Shown piece by piece: positions 47,801 through 56,700 of a stretch of DNA of 64,000 nt. The stretch is taken from assembly GCF_902806685.2 (NCBI RefSeq), contig NC_048550.1:3391383-3455382 (forward strand), written 5' to 3'. This DNA comes from Maniola hyperantus (Eukaryota; Arthropoda; Insecta; Lepidoptera; Nymphalidae). The notes beneath the pieces are model-generated. The model was given only the letters and a program-made list of their open reading frames with translations, was not told where the DNA came from and made no database searches. The stretch's first letter is position 1. The number at the start of each line of letters is the position of its first letter. Made by a program: the position numbers and the translations under genes.

Positions 47801-50800
47801 GACCTGCCTCTGGGCTCTGCTGTTACAGCTTGATTTACCAATTATAATATTTTTCGTCAAAATCATCCTTAACAGTATGAAGAAGAAATGCACAACCTCT
47901 GCAAGCCGAAGCAATTGGAAATAGACATGTACTGGACAAAGCTCCGAGACGTTTACAACATGTATTTAGAGAAGCATAATCCCATCATGGCCCACTACAA
48001 CACGCTGCGAGAAAAGGACGAATTTTATCAAAGTGACATCGCCAAAAACGAAATACAGATTCAACACGCTACGGTAAGTGGGAGTCAGTACCTACTGCTA
48101 ATATCTTGTGCAATCCTTTCCCAAACATCAACATTCTAACACCTAAGTAGTACCTAGGTATAACAATAAGTGATTTCATATAGCAAGAACAGCGTTCGAG
48201 AGGAGTATAAACCAAAAGTCAAACGTGCCATAACACTAAAGTGCTGATGACGCGACGACCGTTGTGGCGCTCTACGCACAATGGTGGTCGTCTTTCTTCT
48301 AATTCATAGCACATTTCCAATACCAACTTTCAATATTGACACAGCAGGAACCAATTAGGAAGATCTTCCGCTGAATTGTTATTATGGGCACACAGCTGGT
48401 CAGAGCGATGGATCATAGAACCTGTCTATCTTAAAATAAAGAATGCTCTATGAGAAAAATTCGTTAGCGCGATTGAGGATCTGCGGTGGCCGGTGAGACA
48501 TTGAAGATCCTGTAGCGACATCTAGTTTGTGCATTGCAAGTTATTTCGTCGCAGCGTGCGACGCGATGGCTGTAGAAAGCTACGTAGGTACACAGATTTT
48601 ACTTGGGACAATAATTTAGTAGGTTTCTAATACGACTCGATTATTACGATCTCGACTTTATAACGATTACAAAACCGATAAAACTTCCAAATTCGGATCT
48701 ATAAGCTCGATCACCCATCCAGTTACCAACTTAGATGTTGCACATTATACCTACTGATATGCACTGACATAATATCTTGGCCATACCACCCTCTATAGGA
48801 TGATACGTGGGTAGGCAATTAATTTTTATCGCTCTGCAGGAGGTTCTGATAACTCTACAAAGTGAGTGGATAAAGTCGACTAACGTTATGAACAACAAAC
48901 TGAGGCGTATGAATAATCATAAGGAAGAACTGGCTAAGAAGCATTGGCAGATGAAGAGAGAGACGAAAGTAGCGCGAGGGAAGGAAGAAGAAATGCTAGC
49001 TGTATTGGTCGATGCTAGTCAGGATGCTATAAAGGTAATCTAAGTAAAATGTACTATCGCAACAGATCGCCATCCGTTGACAATACCTATTGCAACACCA
49101 ATGTATCGTACCTAACTACCTAGAAAAAAATAAGCTAGCTGATAAATAACGGTAGCTGAAAAGGAAAGGAGCTTAAAGTCATGTTTAACTAATGTTCAAG
49201 GTTAAACAAGGTTTATTACAGGATGTAACCAGAACGTTAGCAAAAACGAATAAGTACAAGTGATAGTACCTACTGGTAAAAGTTCACAATATATTGCAAA
49301 TAAAACATCTGACTGACGCTAGAGGTAAACAAATGTTGCGTAAGTAGGCCACTCGGAGTTAATGCCGCGCCGTAGGCGGGGCATTGACCCAAGTTTTGCG
49401 CGCTATACATTGCGGGTTTGAAAGATGCTAAATCTATAAAACTACAAAATGAGGCAAATGATTATTATTGGTATTGGATTGTGTTTAGGTACCTAGTTAC
49501 GCTAACTAACGCTAAATTTTTAATAGCGTTCTGGTTAAAATCCTTATAAGGTAAAGTATGGTCAGATGTAATTACTTCCAAACGCCACAAGGCGTTTTAG
49601 TTGGTTTTTCGTGATTTTAGCAATGTTTTACATTTTTTCCCGGGATAAATGTGGTACTTTTGTCAAATCAGAAAATCCTAAAAGGAAGGTCACCTTTTGA
49701 ACTAGCTACACAATTTTTTGTGTCTCAAAATATTTCTGTTTAGTACTTTGAATAGTCCAAACGCGACAGCATGTTTAATATATAGGCCCGTTAAGGCAAA
49801 CACCTAAAAATGATGATATTATCAAAAAGAGAGCTTTGGCCATGCCCTTAAATATTTAAGTATAGGTATATTTGTTAACAAAAAAACTAAAATAGTATTT
49901 AATCAGTAGATAGGCTAATTATTTACCTAATGATGAAAGTATTTTAAGGTTAAGTATAGGTACTCATTATACCAGACAAATTGGACCGATACACACAAAA
50001 TGATACCTAATAATGATGTTTTAGCGACTTGAAAGCGTAAATGATAAATTGGAAAAAATCAAACAAATGGGCGAGATCTGCAATAAATACGAGAAGGACA
50101 ATGACAAACTAGTTCTTGAGGAGCCTGAGGATAATGGAGCCGCTGATGATTTTGAAACCTTGGACAGTGCCATGATTGTAAGATACCTTAAATTATACCT
50201 TTACCTACTTACATATTTTTTCAATAATAAATGGCGATGGAGAGAGCTATGCTTGGAGTTTTTCAACGTGATCAAATTAAAAATGAGGAGATCCGTAGGA
50301 GAACTAGAGTAACCGACATAGCTCAACGGGTTGCGAAGCTGAAGTGGCAATGGTCAGGGCACATAGTTCGGATAACCGATAGACGTCAGGGTCCCAAGGT
50401 GCTGGAATGGCGACCTCGCACCGGAAGGCGCAGCATTGGAAGACCCCGCACTAGATGGACAGACGGAGTCGCAGGGAGCCGCTAAAGAACCACATTCGAA
50501 TCAGTTCACATCTGAGTGCTACGATGTCGTGGACAGACACACAGACAGCATCGTACCGGAACGCTAAATCACTTGACGGCACGGCTTTGCCGATAGGGTG
50601 CTAAGTAGCCACGGCCGCAGCTCCCCACCAGAAAAAGGTAGGTAGGAACCTACTACCTATTTATTCATTAATTTCGCTCAATACCAAGCAAACTTGGTAT
50701 TGAGGGTGGGTCGAACTTAAATCACACTTCTTCCTCTATCTGCATCGGAGGTTAATTTCTTCATAATTGTAACGCAGGTCGAATGCAAAGAATATAAAAA

Positions 50801-51810
50801 GATGGACAAATTCCTACTAAAAGTTAACAGAGTGAAAGTCCAGACAATGTGCCTTAGAACGGAGAGGATCAAGCTTGCCAAGGAGAACATCCAGCTGAAG
50901 CAGTATATCAAGAGATACTTGACGGAACTGGCTCTGAAGGGAGGAAAGGAGAGGCCTTTGAGTATGAAGATACAATCCGAAATGCAGAAGATGGATTTGA
51001 ATGGAAAATTACTGTACGTATATCATTACAGTGTGTGTGTGTGCTCTCTTAGCACTTGAATGACATTAACAGGGGGGGCGCTGTTGAAGAACAAAGAGAA
51101 TATTCAAACAAGAACAAAGGGGACACTTGACGGCAACGTTAGTTCCGATTTTCGCCACGCGCCAACATAGCCTTGTCGCACTGTATATACATTCTACATC
51201 TCATATAGAGAGTGCCAGACCTTCGTTATTTTATAAACGCTGAAAAATCTCTGCGTAATGACCCCAGCACAGGGAGGAACGATCAGCGTCTGGCAATACA
51301 TGATGTGATTTCTAATACTATTCCGAAGAAAATATAAAAAAAATTGACTTTATACTTTGACGTAAGATTTTTAACACCTTTATTACCTGTTATCTCCCAA
51401 AGTCACCATGATCCAAACTTTAGTCGCTAATGGCTCCTCCCTGTCTTGGGGACAATATGCAGAGAAACTTACAACTTTTATAAAATAACTAAGGTCTGGC
51501 ACTCGCTGGCTCTTAGTCCAATAGTCCTTGGCCTCTCACATCAGTGGTGGGCAGGGCAATGATAAATGATGACAGTGAGGCATCATATTTTTCCAAAACC
51601 TCACAAAAGTTAGACCTTGGCTGCGATCTGGTGATAAGTTAAGATTTAGTTAGGTACTTATTTTGTTATTACTTCAGAAATCGTCCTGTGACCTGCATAG
51701 AGGGAGCCCTGTCAAATGCTGTGCTGCATGAGAAAAGAATGAAGTTGGAGGAGAAGAAAATCAAGGAATTAGGATCCGTCAGAGCCTACCCTCGAGTTTT
51801 TTGTTCATAA
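41883..51810 (+). CDS. DRC2: Dynein regulatory complex subunit 2 (CCDC65)
   Basis: Nine exons: 41883-42017, 42830-42943, 43348-43486, 43857-44080, 47876-48073, 48840-49034, 50025-50177, 50778-51013, 51678-51810. Phases join throughout, giving 508 residues (human CCDC65 about 484). The start MPKKGKVNK, then the Glu/Arg-rich helix ending RRRKRELIARFIK and NKLDKEESFAKINTAKINQEW, follow the family N-terminus closely. The rest is a nearly continuous coiled coil. DRC2 pairs with DRC1 to form the backbone of the N-DRC in motile cilia and flagella, and is needed for assembly of the complex; human loss causes primary ciliary dyskinesia. In Lepidoptera the expected site is sperm. Intron 4 (44081-47875) carries an antisense OBP-like gene. 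A poly(A) signal AATAAA lies at 51869-51874, 59 bases past the stop. Confidence 0.92.
42640..42775 (+). repeat. SINE tail fragment
   Basis: Tail half of the common SINE: CTGCCAATCCGCAGATGGGT, CCCTTCTCATTCTGAGAGGA, then GGGCTGGCAATGGGTTGA. In DRC2 intron 1. Confidence 0.6.
42967..43265 (+). mobile_element. Near-complete tRNA-derived SINE
   Basis: It starts with a tRNA-like head (A box TGGTACAGTGGTAAGCG, B box GGTTCGATTCC). A body follows (GGCCGTAGCTAGTTACCGGC, GCTGCCAAATGATTGAGCG, TTAATAAAAATTGCCATACC). The tail is like the LINE 3' end (TTTCCATCTTAGACTGCATT), then an A-rich end. Sharing a tail with a LINE fits mobilisation by that LINE. It lies in DRC2 intron 2; partial copies are at 2325, 35690 (-), 39360 and 50535 (-). 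Confidence 0.75.
44199..44383. mobile_element. CAGTACGCGG-type palindromic MITE, complete
   Basis: TA then CAGTACGCGGCCGAAAGTAA at the left, and TTACTTTCGGACGCGTACTG then TA at the right. The inner arms pair through TTTGTAGACCGCTGTCCCTG. Almost the whole 180 bp is self-complementary. It lies in DRC2 intron 4, beside the OBP-like gene. Confidence 0.85.
44564..46274 (-). CDS. Odorant-binding protein-like, long Asn-rich insert
   Basis: Five exons, 5' to 3': 46274-46221, 46131-45661, 45447-45202, 44879-44753, 44673-44564. Phases agree, giving 335 residues. The first exon is a signal peptide (MVLMVHCAILFLLIMECS). The mature chain has eight cysteines: 22, 40, 246, 250, 293, 306, 315, 324. The set C246-x3-C250 and C306-x8-C315-x8-C324 is the insect OBP pattern (C2-x3-C3, C4-x8-C5-x8-C6). 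Between the N-terminal cysteines and C246 lies about 200 residues rich in Asn, Arg, Gly and Glu, likely disordered. OBPs are usually 120-150 residues. The RSEHGPKNEELKKVFNNC start and long insert recall the OBP59a lineage, reported in hygrosensory sensilla of Drosophila; that link is a guess. The gene is wholly inside DRC2 intron 4, on the opposite strand. Confidence 0.75.
44938..45184 (+). mobile_element. LINE 3' end fragment
   Basis: The open frame reads IWNALPASVSS and KSRVNRHVLDKRAPLRMHHQ, the C-terminus of a non-LTR reverse transcriptase, followed by a stop and A-rich end. It is inserted in the OBP-like gene's third intron, on the opposite strand. Confidence 0.75.
46671..46841 (+). mobile_element. 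RTE-like LINE 3' end with (GAT)n tail
   Basis: It encodes GRPPARWTDDIKRLAGSGW and RVWWRSLGKAYIQ in one frame, as in 17605-17901, and ends in a (GAT)n tandem tail (about 46817-46839), typical of RTE. It is inside DRC2 intron 4, upstream of the OBP-like gene. Confidence 0.75.
47372..47630 (+). repeat. SINE copy followed by (AT)n
   Basis: Head GAGGTTCGATCCCGGGCACG, body GTGAAGGAAAACATCGTGAG and GTTCTCCATAACGTTCTCAA in plus orientation, then a pure (AT)n microsatellite at about 47604-47628. In DRC2 intron 4. Confidence 0.7.
49219..49545. mobile_element. TA-flanked MITE, second copy
   Basis: Ends CAGGATGTAACCAGAACG and CGTTCTGGTTAAAATCCT are inverted. The internal GACTGACGCTAGAGG and GTAGGCCACTCGGAGT match 12826-13204. 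In DRC2 intron 6. Confidence 0.7.
50225..50484 (+). mobile_element. RTE-like LINE fragment
   Basis: An open frame from MAMERAMLGVFQRDQIK through EIRRRTRVTDIAQRVAKLKW and LEWRPRTGRRSIGRPRTRW to a stop. It is the same C-terminal region as 17605-17901, in DRC2 intron 7. A SINE scrap (minus, 50535-50640, TTGACGGCACGGCTTTGCCG) follows. Confidence 0.75.
51055..51183. mobile_element. CAGTGCGACAAGG-type MITE, one end lost
   Basis: The right end CCTTGTCGCACTG is followed by TA. The interior CAAGAACAAAGGGGACACTT and AACGTTAGTTCCGATTTTCG matches 37014-37150. In the last DRC2 intron. Confidence 0.7.
51206..51511. mobile_element. GAGTGCCAGACCTTCG foldback element
   Basis: The left arm GAGAGTGCCAGACCTTCGTT and right arm AACTAAGGTCTGGCACTCGC are inverted over about 75 bp, with one-base differences. 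The core shares ATCTCCCAAAGTCACCATGA (inverted) with 24700-24760. In the last DRC2 intron. Confidence 0.75.
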
Positions 51811-52485
51811 CACCGCGAGGGATAATAATATGATCTATAATGCAAGTGTAAATGTTTCAACAAATCAAAATAAAGTTTTGTTGAATAAGACTAGTGTATT
51901 TTTTGGAAAATGTTTTGAGTACCTACCTATATCAGAACCACCTTTAAAAGCTTAGTTGTTTAAGTTTATATTCTGTTCTGTGTAAGGAAAACTGTTTAAA
52001 ACTAATTTATCTTTCTAGACTGCATGCACAGGCTACACAATTCAACTAAAGGGAGAATTGAAATCTTTAAGCCAACTCTGTCTGTATTTTTCAATTTTAT
52101 AATTTTTAATTAATAAGCAATTAAAAAAGAAACCAATTACAAAAAATAGTATATAATTTATTAAAGTATATACAAACTTACATAGAAATATTTAATAGGC
52201 TTCTGAGACAGTCAAGCGGCTCGACGTCAAGCATGTAGATTTTTGCTTGAGCCTAGGATTTTGATTATTTACAATATTTGCTTGATGCTTGAGTCCAGCA
52301 TTTACGTGCTTGATGGTGATTGATGCGATTTTATATTTTTGCTTGACACGATGCTCCGACAGTGTTCAAGATATGAGAAAAGTGCCGCTTGCTTGATGCG
52401 ACCGTCAAGTAGCTTGATCAAACAAACAAAACTACGTGCTTGACCGTCTCGGAAGCCCTTAACAATGCCAATGTAGAATAAAGAT
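51811..52485. other. Convergent 3' ends of DRC2 and RPA3
   Basis: It contains the DRC2 poly(A) signal (51869-51874), a minus-strand AATAAA (complement of 52157-52162) fitting RPA3, and the GCTTGA-rich MITE at 52198-52460. No further gene seen. Confidence 0.6.
52198..52460. mobile_element. MITE rich in GCTTGA words
   Basis: Inverted ends (GGCTTCTGAGACAGTCAAGC and its diverged complement ending CGTCTCGGAAGCCC) with TTAA close to both edges. The interior repeats GCTTGA or TCAAGC at least nine times in both orientations. It lies in the RPA3 3' UTR region. Confidence 0.6.
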
Positions 52486-52911
52486 TCAAAAGTTCTCTTC
52501 CATAGCGGTAACACCTTGCATAGCACTTGAGTCTTCCCCTAAATTCCAAGGATCATCTAAGGCTCCCAGCAGCTTTGCCAAACTTTTATGACCTTCTACA
52601 TCAATATTCTTGGCCATATCACCCGAAAATGGAACATATTCATCGCATATTACACTCTTTCCTTGAGAAACTCCGTGAATCTCGTACCAACCTTCCAAAG
52701 GCTCACTCAATGGCTTTTTGAGTCTTATAAGAATCTCTTGGTCATCAACCGTTTTCACGTAGAATCCCTCGCTAGCGGAAACTTTGGTAACTTTCCCCCA
52801 GAGACTCACTTTGGCGCCATTCCTTTGTGCTATGTTACCGGCTGTCACGTACGGGACGTATTCGTCGTTGTCGGGATACTGGCTATCTTCGAAGTCGTCT
52901 TTATCTACCAT
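52486..52911 (-). CDS. RPA3: Replication protein A 14-kDa subunit
   Basis: A single exon of 141 codons plus TGA, from ATG at 52911 (complement). It encodes one OB fold: TAGNIAQRNGAKVSLWGKVT, the central VKTVDDQEILIRLKKPL strand pair, and EGWYEIHGV, which fit the RPA3 family. RPA3 is the small subunit of the RPA heterotrimer that coats single-stranded DNA in replication, repair and recombination, and holds the trimer together. The usual length is about 121 residues; the extra part here is a short acidic C-terminal tail (LGALDDPWNLGEDSS onward) and a few N-terminal residues. It lies downstream of PRP8 on the same strand, and tail-to-tail with DRC2. Whether an upstream non-coding exon exists is not visible. 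Confidence 0.85.
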   Translation of the reverse strand: MVDKDDFEDSQYPDNDEYVPYVTAGNIAQRNGAKVSLWGKVTKVSASEGFYVKTVDDQEILIRLKKPLSEPLEGWYEIHGVSQGKSVICDEYVPFSGDMAKNIDVEGHKSLAKLLGALDDPWNLGEDSSAMQGVTAMEENF

Positions 52912-53775
52912 TTTGTTACACTAATATCTATTTATAATAGTTAATTTTCTATTGAAATCTTGGTAAATTGAATAATAATTCTTTGCTGATCCAAAATTCA
53001 AGAAACAAACAAAACTTTGGAAACAACAAAAGCAAAAGCACAGACCAATAACAGTCACCCTTAAAGTCACCTGTCATCACAGGCGTCACAGACTACTAAC
53101 TAAGAAATGAAATGTCATTTGTCAAGTGACAAGTGTCAAAAATGCAGAGCAAAAATGTCTTTACTCTATGAAAAATACACATCGCGCTTTAATAAAACAA
53201 AAACGGCAGACCCGCCACAGGCCACTGGCGTTTGGCGTTACATCTGGTCCAGTTACCTGAAAAGCGTGTAAAAAGCACTCGATTCTTGAGTTAGGCTTTT
53301 TCTGAACTTAGTCGTTCCGGAGCTATCATCCCAAGTACAGTGCGACATGGACCAGGCTATCTAGGCTAGGCGTGGCGTAAATCGGAACTAACGTTGCCGT
53401 CAAAGTGTTCCCTTCAAAGAAGTACCTGGAAGTAGGTACTACTACGTGTACCTTTGAATATTCAAAGCCTTTGTTCGCCAACAGCGCCCCCCTGTCAATG
53501 TCATTCAAGTGCTAATAGCCTTGCGGCTTGTCGCCATAGAGTAAAGTTGTCGCACTGTACTTACGTACGGAGCAAATAAGTAGCAGCAATTCAAGCCAAG
53601 TGACAGGTCACTTCAAAAATAAAACAAATAAAAAAATTATTCTTATTTATTTACAGTTTTCATACTTGTTTCATACGACAGAATTCAACAACCAACACAA
53701 ACTGACTTTCCTTAATCGAAAAATACAAAAACTGATTGAGTTTGCCTAAAAGCTATTTATAATGTATGGTTTATT
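52912..53775. other. RPA3 promoter and PRP8 3' flank
   Basis: It contains the CAGTGCGACA-type MITE at 53338-53557 and minus-strand AATAAA signals directly after the PRP8 stop (complement of 53770-53775) and near 53645. No gene seen. The RPA3 promoter should lie in 52912-53337. Confidence 0.5.
53338..53557. mobile_element. CAGTGCGACA-type MITE, TA-flanked
   Basis: Left end CAGTGCGACATGG after TA; right end GTTGTCGCACTG before TA. It shares GGAACTAACGTTGCCGTCAA with the copies at 37014, 51055 and 54412. The outer arms have extra insertions. Confidence 0.75.
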
Positions 53776-56700
53776 CTAAGCGAAGTGGTCTTCCCTATCG
53801 GCGGCTAGAGTGGGCGCCGTAGCATCCTCCATGGCCGCGAAGTTCATGAAGTGAGCCGGTCGATGCACCTCGTGGTAGAACTCGCGCGGGTTGCCTAGTT
53901 GCACGCCGTACTTCATGTTTGGATCGTGGCGGACACCTGATAACAAAAACATGTCGCATGTGATATGACCCGCAAATTGCTAATGCGCGTGGCCGCCATT
54001 TTAGTCAGCTGAAGTTTCGAGCTGATGGTATATTTTTACTTCAGCTGACGTCAAAATGACGTCATTTCGATGTTAATGAGACATGGTTCCAACGCAATAG
54101 CAATTTGCTGACTTATATTATGTTCCTTCAAAAAACTGGTCAAGTGCGAGTCGGATGCGTAAGGGTTTCGTACTATATCGTACAAGAAATAAAACTTTTT
54201 AATTTTTTTGTGATGTAACCACAAATTATACACGGTTTTGGAATTTTTTCATTTACTTGTGCTGACATTGCTATAATATGCCCATGAGTCTAGGTCAATG
54301 GAAAGTACGCTATAGGTTTTGATTCCCTTGACAGACACAACACACAGAACAGACAACGAAGGTATCCTATCATTTCTAAGAATCCGTAAAGAGAGGCAAG
54401 AGCCTATCATACAGTACGACAAGATTATCTTGGCGCGTGGTGAAAATCGGAACTAACGTTGCCGTCAAGTGTCCCCTTTGTTCTTGTTTGAAAACTCTAA
54501 GCCTTTGTTCTCTAACAGCGTCCCCCTGTCAATGTCATTCAAGTGCCAAGAGAGCCTTGTCGCACTGTATTTCTAACTTTGTTAGGTCGTTTGTGCACTC
54601 ATCCGTATTCGGTTCGTATCCGTGATTGTCCGTCATACAAATACGTACTAATTCGATTTGTATTTTACCGGAATCCGTGATTTCACGGATGAGTGCACAG
54701 ACGCCCTTATAGTGCAAAAGAGTCATAATCATAAACAGTAAATTACTTACCCACTACTACTGACAAACAGCAATTTACTTACCCATAAAGTTATAGTTCC
54801 AGCTGCCCTGTGAAGGCACCATAAAGTACCCCAAGAATCGGTCCGACAGCAACATTTGCACCCTCTCATAGTGGCTGGGGAGGTAGCCTTTAGGGTTGTT
54901 CCCTCTGTCGGTATTCTTGGCACCCCACTCGTACCCGCTGGGTGTAAGTTTGTACGCGGTCAGTGAGCAGGAGCCGGGCGTGAAGGAACAGGTTATGATG
55001 ATCGTCTTCTCGCCATCCCATGTTGGATTCTCGGACATTATTTTCGCGTGTGATGTTATGTCCTGTAAATAAAACGTTGTATGTACAGTACGCGGCAGAA
55101 AGTAATGTACATCGGCCCTTAGAATGACATTTTGGCTTTGTAGAGCGTTGTCTCTATCACTTATATCTATATGACGTTTTGTTGGTCTCAACAACAGAGA
55201 CAATGCTCTACAAATCTGCTATTTATTGACATAAATATGATAAGCGTAGGCGTGCCGTGGAATTTGTATAGGATAAGTCAAAGTGTGCACTAATACAGAG
55301 AAAATAAATTTCAGGGCGCGACTGTGATCCTGTGCATTTTGTCTGTCTGTCTATCTATCTGTCAGAGCCTTATAATAATACTTTTAAATTAATGCACATA
55401 ATAATTACTTCAAATTAATAAATAATAATATGTAAATCATTGTAAATCAATATCCCAAAGACTAACAAAATATTTAGTCCAAGTATCAAATTTAAAAAAA
55501 GTAAGAGAGAGGAAATTTTCCATGATAAAACTTTCAATTTGAAATTAATTTGTGTTGTGGTGTTTTGGACTGTTAACAAGGTACAAACAGGTGGTTCGAA
55601 CTCTAAGCCGCGAGGTGTTAGTTAGAACCATTGGTAGTGTGTTTCCGGCTTTACCTGAGGCGAGAGTTGCGGCAACTCGTTGGGTTGAGTGTGCATCCAG
55701 CCGAGGGGTTGCAAGTGTGCCAGCGCGGGGTGTTTGGGCAACTGACGCGGCAAGTGGACCGTTTGATGCGTACCCCACTGAGGCGGCAACACCGCACAAT
55801 GGACTTCTCGCACTTGTGGGTTGTCTGGCGGCGATGTGCCGTATAGGTAACATGCGATCTGTAATATGCATTGAACTTTAGTACCTATAGAAGGGCTCTT
55901 TCAAACAAAATCCTAGCAAAATTTGTGTGACACTAGACAATCAAGTAGTAAGCCAAAACGAGTTTCAGCCCGCACATTTTGCTTTGTTTGGAATGATCTG
56001 TCTAGTGTCTAGGTCATTGGTCATATTATTGTTAATTTAAGTACGAAAAAAACTCATAATTTATTAATTATTCGGATCTCAGAGGATAGCTTTAGTCCCC
56101 GCAGACCACAAACTTATTATCGCCCGATAGTTTGGTCGGTTTCTTAATCAGTATGACGATGTATGTAAGTGCGCAAATTATAAAGATTCCATCTTCATAC
56201 TGATTAAGAACGCGGACTGTTGAAAAATCGGCCCTTAGTAAGATAGGCTGAGGCAACGACGTATCGCTTTAAAGGAAAACCGCTAGATTATTCAAAATAC
56301 CATACCTGTGCCCTCAAATCGGATATGGTGACGAACTTCTTGAGCAAGTTCTTTGGCAGAATGTACGTATAGCCACTCTCCTTGATGTCATCGGAACTAA
56401 CATATATGTGGTTCGTCCGCAAGTGGAGATTCGTCGCAGATATGGCTCGGACGCGCCATTCTGTCTTCGAGCTGCAAAGAAAATAGAAACACGTAGAGTA
56501 GAGGCCCTACTTGAATACTTGACGAGCAACTACCCAATAGTTTCCTAATCTTGAAACCATTTATAGTTTTCGTGAGTTTCGATATCAAAACGACAGTAAA
56601 ATAGTTACGCGTATCCATTGCGTACATGCGGAAGAAGTGAAACTTTTGTTTATATTCATAACACAATGGTTACTGGGCAGACATTTTCTTTTTTTTTATT

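Noticed and set aside
55552..55881. 109-codon plus-strand open frame in a GC-rich patch
   Set aside because: It is the opposite-strand shadow of the PRP8 exon 55858-55655, whose minus-strand frame fits the conserved PRP8 sequence with correct splice sites.
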